Shown here piece by piece: positions 16,684-25,991 of a DNA stretch of 64,000 nt (its first letter is position 1; each line of letters begins with the position of its first letter). The DNA is from Zoogloea sp041914405. Its GTDB lineage: Bacteria > Pseudomonadota > Gammaproteobacteria > Burkholderiales > Rhodocyclaceae. The notes under the pieces were generated by a model. The model was given only the letters and a program-made list of their open reading frames with translations, was not told where the DNA came from and did no database searches. Position numbers and translations under genes: made by a program. The DNA lies in assembly GCF_041914405.1 (NCBI RefSeq), contig NZ_JAYSDK010000001.1, forward strand, positions 62,001 to 126,000, in the 5' to 3' direction.

Positions 16684-17913
16684 CAGGAGCTTCTGCCCAC
16701 CACGCCCATCGACCGACTGGCCAAGACGCTGCTGCTCGATGCGGATCGCCGCCCGGCTGGCGTCGCCGAGCATGCCGTCCACCGTACCGATGGCGTGGCC
16801 TCGGGCGGCCAGCAGCGTCTGCAGCTCGCGCCGCTCAGCGCGGGACAAACCGGCATCGTCGGTCGGCCACGGAGTGACGAAAGGCCCGCCGCCGCGCAGG
16901 CGATCGGACAGGTGGGCAATGGCCAGTGCGTAGCTCTCGGCAGCGTTGTAGCCGTAGATCGCGTCGAAGTTGCGGAACACCAGGAAGGCCGGCCCCTTCG
17001 GCCCGGCCGGCAGCAGCAGACCGGCGTTGCCGGTGCCGTCGAGCGGTGAGCCGTCGATGCGCGTCAGGCCACGGGCGCTCCATGCGGCCAGCGGCTGCTT
17101 GTTGCGCCGCCCGGCGCCACTGGCATCGAAACCGGCCGGCAGCCGCACTTCGTAGCCCCACACCTCGTCTTCACGCCAGCCTGCCTTCTTCAGGAAGTTG
17201 GCGGTGGACGCCAGCGCGTCGGAAACGCTGCCAACCAGATCGCGGCGGCCGTCGCCATCGAAGTCCACGGCCAGGCGCAGGAAGGTGGACGGCATGAACT
17301 GGGTGTGGCCGAAGGCGCCGGCCCATGAGCCCGTGAGCTGATCAACGCTGACGTCGCCGCTATCGACGATCTTCAGCGCATCGTAGAACTCGCCGCGGAA
17401 ATAGGCTTGGCGCCGCCCGTAGCAGGACAGTGTGGATAGCGAGGTGAGCAGCGGCCGGGAGCCGAAGTTGCGACCGAAGTTGCTCTCCACGCCCCACACG
17501 GCAACGACAGTGGCGGGATCGACGTGGAAGCGGGCCGCCACCGCCGCCAGCGTGTCGCCCCACTGGGCGAGCATGGCCTGGCCGTCGGCGATGCGCTCGT
17601 CGTCCACCAGACCGGCGAGGTAATCCCAGATCGGGGTGCGGAACTCCGGCTGGTAGTCGAGCAGATCCAGCACCTTCATGTCCGGCACGAGGCTGGCGGT
17701 GAGGCGCTCATAGCCTTCCGGCGACACGCCGCGGGCCACCGCGGCGGCCTTCAGGCCGGCCACGCAGGGGGCGAAGCCAGCCGGGTCGGGTGCGGCCTGG
17801 GCGTGGGCAACGGTCGTCAGGGCGACGGCCAGCAAGGGGGCGGACAGGCGCCGGAGCGCACGGATGGAGCGGCGGGCGAATGAATTCGCCCCCACAGGGA
17901 GCTTCGCATTCAT
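16606..17913 (-). CDS. MltB-family lytic murein transglycosylase with C-terminal peptidoglycan-binding domain
   Basis: A periplasmic enzyme that cleaves the glycan strand with formation of 1,6-anhydro-muramic acid. From ATG 17913 it is 435 aa. After a signal peptide (hydrophobic APLLAVALTTVAHAQA) comes the SLT_2/MltB catalytic domain, with the Glu in VVAVWGVESNFGRNFG and the GAFGHTQFMPSTF motif, then a C-terminal PG_binding_1 repeat (LQTLLAARGHAIGTVDGMLG). The N-terminal residues PVGANSFAR are encoded by a palindromic REP-like element at 17873-17898, and no start codon after the element would leave a complete signal peptide. The last residues run antisense to the response-regulator gene. Confidence 0.92.
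   Translation of the reverse strand: MNAKLPVGANSFARRSIRALRRLSAPLLAVALTTVAHAQAAPDPAGFAPCVAGLKAAAVARGVSPEGYERLTASLVPDMKVLDLLDYQPEFRTPIWDYLAGLVDDERIADGQAMLAQWGDTLAAVAARFHVDPATVVAVWGVESNFGRNFGSRPLLTSLSTLSCYGRRQAYFRGEFYDALKIVDSGDVSVDQLTGSWAGAFGHTQFMPSTFLRLAVDFDGDGRRDLVGSVSDALASTANFLKKAGWREDEVWGYEVRLPAGFDASGAGRRNKQPLAAWSARGLTRIDGSPLDGTGNAGLLLPAGPKGPAFLVFRNFDAIYGYNAAESYALAIAHLSDRLRGGGPFVTPWPTDDAGLSRAERRELQTLLAARGHAIGTVDGMLGDASRAAIRIEQQRLGQSVDGRGGQKLLSALRREGGTGQPLQQDGLDAPAQGR
17873..17898. repeat. palindromic REP-like element inside a coding N-terminus (site 3)
   Basis: The copy GGGCGAATGAATTCGCCCCC with flanking CGGC and ACAGG lies within the first codons of the transglycosylase gene. Its length keeps the reading frame open. 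Confidence 0.9.
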
Positions 17914-17974
17914 TTCGCGTGGTTTCCCGGACACTGGCATGCTGGATTGCATCGTTCGGCAACCTCGGGGCACT

Positions 17975-20698
17975 TCAATGCGCTTCGTCCCAGTTGGCGC
18001 CGACGCCCACTTCGGCCACCAGCGGCACCGAAAGTTGCGCCACGCCGGCCATCAGCCTTGGCAGCTGCTCGCGGATCAACGCGACCTCGTCGTCCGGCAC
18101 TTCGAGCACCAGTTCGTCGTGCACCTGCAGGATCAGGCGCGACTTGACGCCGGCCTCCTTCAACCAGGCCGAGGTGGCGATCATCGCCTTCTTGATCAGG
18201 TCGGCGGCGGTGCCCTGCATCGGCGCGTTGATCGCCGCCCGCTCGGCGGCCTGGCGGCGCCCGACCTGCTGGGCACGGATGTCCGGCAGATGCAGGCGGC
18301 GGCCGAACACCGTCTCGACGTAACCGTTGGTCTTGGCTTCCAGGCGGGTGCGTTCCATGTAGGCGGCAACGCCGGGGTAGCGCGCGAAGTAGCGGTCGAT
18401 GTAGTTGGCCGCGGCGACCCGCTCGATGCCCAGGTTCTTGGCCAGGCCGTGGGCGCTCATGCCGTAGATCAGGCCGAAGTTGATCACCTTGGCGTAGCGG
18501 CGCTGCTCGCTGGTGACCTCCAGCGGCGTGACGCCAAAGATCTCGGCGGCGGTGGCGCGGTGCACGTCCTCGCCGTGGGCGAAGGCGTCGAGCAGGCCCT
18601 TGTCGCCAGACAGGTGGGCCATGATGCGCAGTTCGATCTGCGAGTAGTCCGCCGACACGATCTTGTGGCCGGCCGGGGCGATGAAGGCAGCCCGGATGCG
18701 GCGCCCTTCAGGCGTGCGGATCGGAATGTTCTGCAGGTTGGGTTCGGAGCTGGCGAGCCGCCCGGTGACCGCCACCGCCTGGCTGAAGCTGGTGTGCACG
18801 CGGCCGGTCTTCGGGTTGACCATCAGCGGCAGCTTATCGGTGTAGGTGTTCTTCAGCTTGGCCAGGCTGCGGTGCTCCAGCAGCAGCTTGGGCAGCGGAT
18901 AGTCGTCGGCGAGCTGGGTCAGCACGTCTTCGTCGGTGGACGGCTGGCCGGTGGCGGTCTTCTTGACCACCGGCAGGCCCAGCTTGGTGAACAGGATCTC
19001 GCCGAGCTGCTTGGGCGAGCCCAGGTTGAAGGGCTGGCCGGCCAGTTCATGAGCCTGTTGCTCCAGTTCGTGCAGGCGACGGCCGAGCTCCTCGGAATGC
19101 TGGGCGAGCAGGAAATCGTCGATCAGCACGCCATTGCGCTCCATCTCGAAGAGCACCCGCGCGGTGGGCAGCTCCACGTCCCGGTAAAGCGCGGCGAGGC
19201 CCGGTTCGGCGGCCAGCTGGGCGGTCAGCGCGTTGTGCAGGCGCAGCGTGATGTCGGCGTCCTCGGCGGCATATTCGGTGGCGCGGGCCAACTCGACCTC
19301 GCCGAAGCCGATCTGCTTGGCGCCCTTGCCGCACACTTCGGCGTAGGTCAGCGTCTTGAGGCCCAGGTGGCGGCTGGCCAGGGAGTCCATGTCATGGGAC
19401 TTGTCGCTCTCCAGCACGTAGGACTCGAGCAGCGTGTCCTCCGCGATGCCAGCCAGCGCGATACCGTGATTGGCCAGGATGTGGGCGTCGTACTTGAGGT
19501 TCTGGCCGAGCTTGCGGTGGGCGTCGGACTCCAGCCAGGGCTTCAGCTTGGCAAGCACCTCGGCCAGCGGCAGCTGGGCCGGCGCATCGGCGTAAGTGTG
19601 GGCCAGCGGGAGGTAGGCCGCCTCGCCCTCGACGGTGGCGAAGGACATGCCGACCAGGGTGGCGACCAGCGGGTCGAGGCCGGTGGTCTCGGTGTCGAAG
19701 GCGGTGAGTTCGGCAGCGGAAATCTTCGCCAGCCACGCGTCGAAGGCGGCCCAGTCGAGCAGCGTCTCGTAGCCGGTACGGTGGGCACCCGGCTCGCCCT
19801 GGGGCGCGACGACCTGCGGAGCCTCGACGGTGGCAGGCGCAGCGCGGTGCACGCCCTGCTCCAGTTCCTTCAGCCAGCCCTTGAATTCCATGCGCCGGTA
19901 GATTGCCGCCAGCGCCTCCTTGTCGTCCTCCCGCGCCGGCAGGTCGGCAGGGCCGACCGGCAACGGCAGGTCGGTGACGACGGTGACCAGCTTGCGGCCG
20001 AGGGGCAGGAAGTCCAGGTGCTTGCGCAGGTTCTCGCCGACCTTGCCGCCGACCTTGTCGGCATTGGCGACCAGGTTGTCCAGGTTGCCGTACTCGGTGA
20101 GCCACTTCACCGCGGTCTTGGGACCACACTTCTCGACGCCGGGCACGTTGTCCACGGTGTCGCCGATCAGGGTCAGGTAATCGACGATCAGATTCGGCGG
20201 CACACCGAACTTGGCGGTCACGCCGGCTTCGTCGAGGACTTCCTCGCTCATCGTGTTCACCCAGCGCACGCCGGGCTGGACGAGCTGGGTCAGATCCTTG
20301 TCGCCGGTGGAGATGACGACCTCCCAGCCGGCCTCGACGGCGCGGCGGGTCAAGGTACCGATCACGTCGTCGGCCTCGACGCCCTCTTCCACCAGCAGCG
20401 GCCAGCCTTCTGCCTTCACGGCCTCGTGCAGCGGCTCGATCTGGGCGCGCAGGTCGTCCGGCATCGGCGGACGCTGGGCCTTGTAGTCGGGGAACCAGTC
20501 GTCGCGGAAGGTCTTGCCCTTGGCATCGAATACGCAAGCGCGGTATTCCGCCTTGTAGTCGGATTCGAGCCGACGTAGCATGGAAAGGACCCCGCGCACC
20601 GCACCGGTGGGCTCTCCCGCCGAATTGCGCAGGTCGGGCAAGGCATGAAAGGCACGGTACAGGTAACTGGAACCGTCAACGAGCAACAGGGTCGGCAT
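17975..20698 (-). CDS. polA: DNA polymerase I
   Basis: Pol I fills gaps in excision repair and removes Okazaki primers. From ATG 20698 (MPTLLLVDGSSYLYRAFHAL) it is 907 aa, the usual length. The N-terminal 5'-3' exonuclease has the DDVIGTL and DKDLTQLV metal motifs. The proofreading domain keeps its first acidic motif in TAFDTETTGLDPL, so 3'-5' exonuclease is probably active. The polymerase domain carries motif A VSADYSQIELR, the O-helix region RRYAKVINFGLIYG and motif C QVHDELVLEV. The start is divergent from the LOG gene with 60 nt between. Long open frames on the opposite strand are shadows. Confidence 0.97.
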   Translation of the reverse strand: MPTLLLVDGSSYLYRAFHALPDLRNSAGEPTGAVRGVLSMLRRLESDYKAEYRACVFDAKGKTFRDDWFPDYKAQRPPMPDDLRAQIEPLHEAVKAEGWPLLVEEGVEADDVIGTLTRRAVEAGWEVVISTGDKDLTQLVQPGVRWVNTMSEEVLDEAGVTAKFGVPPNLIVDYLTLIGDTVDNVPGVEKCGPKTAVKWLTEYGNLDNLVANADKVGGKVGENLRKHLDFLPLGRKLVTVVTDLPLPVGPADLPAREDDKEALAAIYRRMEFKGWLKELEQGVHRAAPATVEAPQVVAPQGEPGAHRTGYETLLDWAAFDAWLAKISAAELTAFDTETTGLDPLVATLVGMSFATVEGEAAYLPLAHTYADAPAQLPLAEVLAKLKPWLESDAHRKLGQNLKYDAHILANHGIALAGIAEDTLLESYVLESDKSHDMDSLASRHLGLKTLTYAEVCGKGAKQIGFGEVELARATEYAAEDADITLRLHNALTAQLAAEPGLAALYRDVELPTARVLFEMERNGVLIDDFLLAQHSEELGRRLHELEQQAHELAGQPFNLGSPKQLGEILFTKLGLPVVKKTATGQPSTDEDVLTQLADDYPLPKLLLEHRSLAKLKNTYTDKLPLMVNPKTGRVHTSFSQAVAVTGRLASSEPNLQNIPIRTPEGRRIRAAFIAPAGHKIVSADYSQIELRIMAHLSGDKGLLDAFAHGEDVHRATAAEIFGVTPLEVTSEQRRYAKVINFGLIYGMSAHGLAKNLGIERVAAANYIDRYFARYPGVAAYMERTRLEAKTNGYVETVFGRRLHLPDIRAQQVGRRQAAERAAINAPMQGTAADLIKKAMIATSAWLKEAGVKSRLILQVHDELVLEVPDDEVALIREQLPRLMAGVAQLSVPLVAEVGVGANWDEAH

Positions 20699-20758
20699 GG
20701 CTTCGCGAGGCAGAGCAGGCGGAACCTCACCCCTCACCCCTCACTCCTTACAAGAAAA

Positions 20759-21484
20759 ATGACTGCAAAAGACAAACTCCCCCGGATGATGCCGAATACG
20801 GCGGCGCAGAACTTCACGGCCAGGGAGTCGTGGCGGATTTTCGGAATTATGGCAGAGTTCGTCGAAGCGACCGAACGCCTGAAACCGATCCGCCCGGCCG
20901 TCTCGATCTTCGGCAGCGCCCGCACCAAGCCCGATCATCCGTACTACGAAAAGACCGAACGCATCGCGCGCCTGCTGTCCGACGCCGGCTTCTCGGTGAT
21001 CTCCGGCGGCGGCCCCGGCATCATGGAGGCCGCCAACAAGGGCGCCTATTTCGGCAAGTCGCCGAGCGTCGGGCTGAACATCCAGCTGCCAATGGAGCAG
21101 CAGGCCAACCCGTACCAGGACATCTCCCAGACCTTCCAGCACTTCTTCGCGCGCAAGTTCATGTTCGTGAAGTTCGCGGTGGCCTACGTGGTGATGCCCG
21201 GCGGCTTCGGCACACTGGACGAGTTGCTGGAGGCGATGACCCTGATCCAGACCGGCAAGAGCCGCAAGATCCCGGTGATCCTGGTCCACGAGCCCTTCTG
21301 GCGCGGGCTGATCGACTGGTTCAAGGAACGGCTGGTGGACGAAGGCATGATCAACCCCGACGACCTCAACCTGGTCCAGGTCATCGACGAACCCGAGAAG
21401 GTGGTGGACGCGATCTTCAACCATTACCAGAGCCGCGGCTTCCTGCCGCTGCCGGAAGAGCACGAGCTGATGCTCAATCTCTAA
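20759..21484 (+). CDS. LOG-family protein (TIGR00730 Rossmann fold)
   Basis: A 241 aa cytoplasmic protein of the lysine-decarboxylase-like family, whose members include cytokinin-nucleotide phosphoribohydrolases. It has SIFGSARTKPD, the GGGPGIMEAANKGA loop and the hallmark PGGFGTLDELLEAMTLIQ. ATG 20759 follows AAGAAAA and gives the family length. Earlier in-frame starts overlap the polA promoter region. Bacterial members act on nucleoside monophosphates, but the exact role here is not known. Confidence 0.9.
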   Translation: MTAKDKLPRMMPNTAAQNFTARESWRIFGIMAEFVEATERLKPIRPAVSIFGSARTKPDHPYYEKTERIARLLSDAGFSVISGGGPGIMEAANKGAYFGKSPSVGLNIQLPMEQQANPYQDISQTFQHFFARKFMFVKFAVAYVVMPGGFGTLDELLEAMTLIQTGKSRKIPVILVHEPFWRGLIDWFKERLVDEGMINPDDLNLVQVIDEPEKVVDAIFNHYQSRGFLPLPEEHELMLNL

Positions 21485-21530
21485 TGGGCAGCCCCGCAGC
21501 TTACAATCACGGCATAGTCAGGAGACCTTC

Positions 21531-21869
21531 ATGCCCCGCGTTAGCCATTTCGCCACCCTGCTGATCGCCGTCACCGCATCCGCCTGGGCCCAGCAGCCCC
21601 CGAAACTCGAACCCCTGCCCGAGCCCCCGCCGCCGCCGCCCGGCATGGAGTTGGACCAGGAGCAGGAACCCCAGGTCACCATCGTCAAGAAGGGCGAAGA
21701 TACCGTCGAGGAATACCGCGTCAACGGCCAGCTCTACATGATCAAGGTAACGCCGCCCAACGGCCCGGCCTACTACCTCTACGACGACGTCGGCCAGGGC
21801 GACTTCACCCGTCGCAGCGCCCAGGACACCGGCCTGCGCGTGCCGAAGTGGGTCATCAAACGCTGGTGA
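21531..21869 (+). CDS. DUF2782 protein, secreted
   Basis: A 112 aa protein with a signal peptide (hydrophobic FATLLIAVTASAWAQ), a proline-rich linker with PEPPPPPPG, and the DUF2782 domain (TIVKKGEDTVEEYRVNGQLYMIKVTPPNGPAYYLYDD). The family is typical of beta- and gammaproteobacteria, often near polA, and its function is unknown. It follows the LOG gene by 46 nt and ends before a strong terminator. Confidence 0.9.
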   Translation: MPRVSHFATLLIAVTASAWAQQPPKLEPLPEPPPPPPGMELDQEQEPQVTIVKKGEDTVEEYRVNGQLYMIKVTPPNGPAYYLYDDVGQGDFTRRSAQDTGLRVPKWVIKRW

Positions 21870-21894
21870 GCCGCTGACCCAGGAAGCCGCCAAT

Positions 21895-21927
21895 AAAAAT
21901 GGGCAGCCCGCAGGCTGCCCATTTTTT
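21895..21927. terminator. bidirectional rho-independent terminator
   Basis: The stem arms are ATGGGCAGCC and GGCTGCCCAT around a CGCA loop, with an A run before and T run after the stem. It lies between the convergent DUF2782 and sppA genes and can end both transcripts. Confidence 0.95.
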
Positions 21928-21945
21928 CTCCGACTCCTGCCGCCC

Positions 21946-23781
21946 TTACGGCGCCTCACACAGGCAATGCAGATAGACGTTGCCGGGGTCGTTCCACAGG
22001 GCCAGACCAGCCAGCTCGCTGCGGATCTTCGCCAGCGCCTGCTCCACCACCGACACCGAACGCGCCGCGCCGCGGGTTTCTTCCTCGCCGCTGTCGAGCA
22101 GACGCAGCAGCAGCTGGTCGCGGGGTGACAGGGGCTTCTCCACATAGCTCACGTCGTAGTCCTTCAGACCGGCCCGGGCAGCGGCGGCCTTGAGGGCCGA
22201 GTCGAAGTAGCCGAGCTTGTCCACCAGGCCTTTCTCGCGGGCTTGGCTGCCCATCCACACCCGCCCTTGCGCGACCTGGTCTACGGCCTCCACCGACATC
22301 TTGCGGTTCTTACCAACCAGTTCGATGAAACGCCGGTAGCCAAACTCAATGTTCTGCTGCAACAGGTTGGCGACCTGCGGATCAAGGGGCCGGCGTGGGT
22401 CGAGGCCACCCGCCAGCGCGGTGGTGCCGACACCATCCACCGCCAGGCCCAGCCTGGCCATCGGGCCGGAGATATCCGGCATCATCGCAAAGATGCCGAT
22501 CGAGCCAGTGATGGTGGTCGGGCTGGCCCACACCTCGTCGGCTGCCATGCTGATCCAGTAGCCACCGGACGCCGCCACCGAGCCCATCGAGACGATCACC
22601 GGCTTGCCAGCCTCGCGGGTCAGCTCCAGTTCGCGGCGGATCACTTCCGACGCCGTCGCGCTGCCTCCGGGGCTGTCCACGCGCAACACCACCGCCTTGA
22701 CGGCCTTGTCCTCGCGGGCCTGGCGGATCAGGCCGGCCACGGTGTCGCCGCCGACCACGCCGGGCGGCTGCTCGCCGTCGACGATCGCGCCCTGGGCTAC
22801 GACCACGCCGACCTTGTCGGCCGGATGGGCCTGCTCGTCACGCACGCGGGCCACGTAGGTGGCCAGATCAACGTGACGATAGCCCTTGCCGTCGTCCGTC
22901 GCACCGACCTTCTGCTTCAGGAAGTCACGCCACTGGTCGGCAGTCTTCAGGCCATCCACCAGGCCGGCGCTGTGTGCCATCTTGGCCGCGTCGCCGCCCG
23001 CTTCGGCCAGGCGTGCCGGCGCCTCGCCGACATAGGCGGCCAGATTGGCCCCGGCCTTCGGACGGGCTGCCGCGATGTCCGCCTGGTAAGCCTGCCAGGC
23101 GGCATCCAGGTAGGCCTTGGTGGCCTCCCGATCCTCCGGCGACATGTCGCTGCGGGTATAGGGCTCGACGAAGGACTTGTATGTGCCGACGCGGAAGACC
23201 TGCATCTTCACACCGACCTGATCGAACAAGCCCTTGAAATAGGTGGGAAAGCGCCCGAAACCGGACAGCAGCACATAGCCGTCGGGATTGACAAAAACCT
23301 CGTCGGCACGTGAAGCCAGGTGGTACTGGCCCTGGTCGAAACGCTTGCCGTAGGCATAGACCTTCTTGCCGGCCTGACGGAACTCACCGATCGCCGCGGC
23401 GATTTCCTGCAGCTTGGCCAGGCCCGCTCCGGACAAGCCGTCAGTCTCGATGACGAGCGCCTTGATGCGCGAATCGGTGGCGGCGGCACGGATGCCATCC
23501 ACCACGTCGCGCAGCAGTACCTGATGAATGCCCTCGACGCCCTGCAGCACCCCCATCGGGCTGCGCGCGCTGCGCTGCTCCACCAGCTGTCCGACCGGCG
23601 CCACCAGCAGCGCCGCATCGCTCGGCAAGGGTGCCGGCCGGGCCGCCCACCAGCCGCCGACCACGAACACCACCACGGCGATGAACAACACGTTGAGACT
23701 CGCCTGCCGCAGGCGATCGATCGCCTGCCACAAGAACGAAAACCCCCGTCTCACGACACCAGGCCGTGCATTGCGCTCCAT
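21946..23781 (-). CDS. sppA: signal peptide peptidase SppA, 67K type
   Basis: An inner-membrane serine protease that degrades cleaved signal peptides in the periplasm. From ATG 23781, preceded by GGAGAAAGCA, it is 611 aa, the length of the duplicated E. coli type. One N-terminal membrane segment (about 30-48, VLFIAVVVFVVGG) is followed by two S49 domains. The catalytic Lys is in VGTYKSFVEPYTR of the first domain, and the nucleophilic Ser is in SMGSVAASGGYW of the second. Longer upstream frames toward the CoA-binding gene have no support. Confidence 0.95.
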   Translation of the reverse strand: MERNARPGVVRRGFSFLWQAIDRLRQASLNVLFIAVVVFVVGGWWAARPAPLPSDAALLVAPVGQLVEQRSARSPMGVLQGVEGIHQVLLRDVVDGIRAAATDSRIKALVIETDGLSGAGLAKLQEIAAAIGEFRQAGKKVYAYGKRFDQGQYHLASRADEVFVNPDGYVLLSGFGRFPTYFKGLFDQVGVKMQVFRVGTYKSFVEPYTRSDMSPEDREATKAYLDAAWQAYQADIAAARPKAGANLAAYVGEAPARLAEAGGDAAKMAHSAGLVDGLKTADQWRDFLKQKVGATDDGKGYRHVDLATYVARVRDEQAHPADKVGVVVAQGAIVDGEQPPGVVGGDTVAGLIRQAREDKAVKAVVLRVDSPGGSATASEVIRRELELTREAGKPVIVSMGSVAASGGYWISMAADEVWASPTTITGSIGIFAMMPDISGPMARLGLAVDGVGTTALAGGLDPRRPLDPQVANLLQQNIEFGYRRFIELVGKNRKMSVEAVDQVAQGRVWMGSQAREKGLVDKLGYFDSALKAAAARAGLKDYDVSYVEKPLSPRDQLLLRLLDSGEEETRGAARSVSVVEQALAKIRSELAGLALWNDPGNVYLHCLCEAP

Positions 23782-23868
23782 TGCTTTCTCCAAACCGGGC
23801 CTCACGGCCCCACTCCCTGCGGACGCCCGCACGCTTTCTGCAATCCACCAATCCGGTAGAATCCCGCC

Positions 23869-24282
23869 ATGTTTACCAATCCCCCGCCCGACCAGATCCG
23901 CAGCCTGCTGCAGGAGGTCAAGACGATCGCCGTGGTCGGCCTGTCGCCGCGCCCCGACCGCCCGAGCTATCGGGTCGCCAGGGGCATGCAGGGCTTCGGG
24001 TACCGAATCGTACCGGTTCGGCCGGCCGTTGCCGAAGTTCTCGGTGAAAAGGCCTATCCGAATCTCTCCGACATCCCGCACCCGGTAGACCTGGTGGACG
24101 TGTTCCGCTCCGCCGACCAGATCGATCCGATCGTGGACGAATGCATCGCGCTGGGCATCAAGCGCCTGTGGCTGCAGGACGGCGTGATCAACGAACAAGC
24201 AGCCGAGCGGGCCCGCTCGGCAGGCATCACCGTCGTGATGGACCGCTGCGTCTGGCGCGACTATCTGGATTTTATCCCATGA
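23869..24282 (+). CDS. CoA-binding domain protein (YccU-like)
   Basis: A 137 aa Rossmann-fold protein of the succinyl-CoA synthetase-type CoA-binding family, seen from TIAVVGLSPRPDRPSYRVA, PVDLVDVFRSADQ and the IKRLWLQDGVINEQAAERA segment. It probably binds CoA or acyl-CoA in the cytoplasm; no catalytic activity is established for the family. Its stop overlaps the dapF start by 4 nt (ATGA), so the two are translationally coupled. Confidence 0.93.
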   Translation: MFTNPPPDQIRSLLQEVKTIAVVGLSPRPDRPSYRVARGMQGFGYRIVPVRPAVAEVLGEKAYPNLSDIPHPVDLVDVFRSADQIDPIVDECIALGIKRLWLQDGVINEQAAERARSAGITVVMDRCVWRDYLDFIP

Positions 24283-25118
24283 GCAAGAAACTCGCCTTTA
24301 CCAAGATGCAGGGCCTCGGCAACGACTTCGTGATGATCGACGCCGTGCGCCAGGACATCCAGCTCACCGAGGAGCAAGTCCGCCACCTGGCCGACCGCCA
24401 CTTCGGCGTCGGCTGCGACCAGTTGCTGGTCGTCGAGCCGGCTCAAACCCCTGGCGTGGACTTCCGCTACCGCATCTTCAACGCCGATGGCGGCGAGGTG
24501 GAACAGTGCGGCAACGGCGCCCGCTGCTTCGCACGCTTCGTCTTCGACCAGGGCCTCACCGACAAACAGGAAATCCGCGTCGAGACCAAGAAGGGCATCA
24601 TCGCCCCTCGCCTCGAAGCGGACGGCAACGTCACCGTCGACATGGGCGTACCGGTCCTCAAGCCGGCCGACGTGCCTTTCGTCAGCGACTCCGACGCCTA
24701 TGTTCAGCCCCTCGACGTGGCCGGCACGGCCGTCGCGATCACCGCGGTCAGCATGGGCAACCCCCACGCCGTGCAGGTGGTGGCCGACGTGGACAGCGCC
24801 CCGGTGGCCGTCCAGGGCCCGTTGATCGAAAACCATCCGCGCTTCCCGGCGCGGGTCAATGCCGGCTTTTTGCAGGTCGTCGATGAACATCGGGTACGCC
24901 TGCGGGTCTACGAACGCGGCGCCGGCGAAACCCTGGCCTGTGGCACGGGAGCCTGCGCGGCGGTGGTGGCGGGCATCCTGCGCGAGCTGGTGGTCTCCCC
25001 GGTCACCGTCGAGACCCGTGGCGGCGAACTCACCATCGCGTGGAACGGTATCGGCACCCCGGTCATGATGACCGGCCCGGCGGTCACCGTCTTTTCGGGT
25101 GAGCTGACGCTCCCCTGA
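24279..25118 (+). CDS. dapF: diaminopimelate epimerase
   Basis: DapF converts L,L- to meso-diaminopimelate for lysine and peptidoglycan. From ATG 24279 it is 279 aa. The two catalytic cysteines are visible: VEQCGNGARCFARF in the first half and ETLACGTGACAAVV in the second. KMQGLGNDFVMID is the usual N-terminus. It sits between the CoA-binding gene and the DUF484 gene; dapF-DUF484 is a common proteobacterial pair, often followed by xerC, which is absent here. Confidence 0.97.
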   Translation: MSKKLAFTKMQGLGNDFVMIDAVRQDIQLTEEQVRHLADRHFGVGCDQLLVVEPAQTPGVDFRYRIFNADGGEVEQCGNGARCFARFVFDQGLTDKQEIRVETKKGIIAPRLEADGNVTVDMGVPVLKPADVPFVSDSDAYVQPLDVAGTAVAITAVSMGNPHAVQVVADVDSAPVAVQGPLIENHPRFPARVNAGFLQVVDEHRVRLRVYERGAGETLACGTGACAAVVAGILRELVVSPVTVETRGGELTIAWNGIGTPVMMTGPAVTVFSGELTLP

Positions 25119-25150
25119 ACCCTCACCTGCGCCGCACCGGCCCGAACGCC

Positions 25151-25801
25151 ATGAACCCTTCCGACGTCGTCCAGTTCCTGCAGGAGAATCCCGACTTCTT
25201 CGACGAACACTCGACCCTTCTGACCGACCTGAAGGTGAGCCACCCGCACACCGGCCACGCAATCTCCCTCACCGAGCGCCAGTTGATCGCCCTGCGCGAC
25301 CGCATCGCCCACCTGGAGGACAAGTTCGCCGAGCTGCTGTCCTTCGGCGAGGAGAACGACGGCATCAGCGCCAAGGTCCATCGCCTGACCGTCTCGCTGC
25401 TGGAAGCCGAGGACTTCGAGGCGATCCGCCACGTCATCTACCTGCACCTGCAGGAGGACTTCGCCGTGCCCCACGTGGCCTTCCGCGTCTGGAACAGCGT
25501 GCTGACCCGCAATGGACCGGAATTCCTGCCTGTCGGCGAGGAGGTCCGTTTCTTCAGTGGCGACCTGATGCAGCCCTACTGCGGCACCCCGGCGCTACGC
25601 GAGGCCACCGCCTGGTTCGGCCCGGCGAGCCGGCTGATCCGCTCGGTGGCACTGGTGCCCCTGCGCCGCGACGAACAGACCTTCGGCATGCTCGCAATGG
25701 GCAGCGAAGACCCGGAGAGGTTCTATCCTGAAATGGGTACTTTGTACGTCACGCGCATCGGCGAGATGGTCAGCGCCGCCCTCGTCCGCCAACTCGGCTA
25801 G
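25151..25801 (+). CDS. DUF484 family protein (GAF-like)
   Basis: A 216 aa protein with the DUF484 N-terminus (VVQFLQENPDFFDEHSTLLTDLKVSHP), a short coiled-coil (about 45-75) and a GAF-like domain from about 90. The family is found next to dapF and xerC and is of unknown function. The start 32 nt after dapF fits a single operon. Confidence 0.93.
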   Translation: MNPSDVVQFLQENPDFFDEHSTLLTDLKVSHPHTGHAISLTERQLIALRDRIAHLEDKFAELLSFGEENDGISAKVHRLTVSLLEAEDFEAIRHVIYLHLQEDFAVPHVAFRVWNSVLTRNGPEFLPVGEEVRFFSGDLMQPYCGTPALREATAWFGPASRLIRSVALVPLRRDEQTFGMLAMGSEDPERFYPEMGTLYVTRIGEMVSAALVRQLG

Positions 25802-25991
25802 GGGGCATAAGGCTACTGCGCCACCCGATCTCGCAACTGTGATGCTCGCCGTCCTCTAGTACGGCCGCGCTTTTGGTTGCGACCTCGCACCGCTCGCTAC
25901 GCCTTCTGCACCTAACCGAGGGTGTTGTTGCTCTGTTGTTTTCCTTGTTTGTCCCCTTCTGTCTGCTCCTCATTTTCATAGCGCCACTGTC

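Noticed and set aside
17864..20578. A 904-codon open frame opposite polA
   Set aside because: It is the mirror of a strongly conserved polA coding frame; stop-free antisense frames are common in GC-rich DNA. No domain can be seen.
25802..25991. Pyrimidine-rich stretch before rlmI as a possible riboswitch or leader gene
   Set aside because: No conserved riboswitch core and no paired stems that I could build; only composition is unusual.
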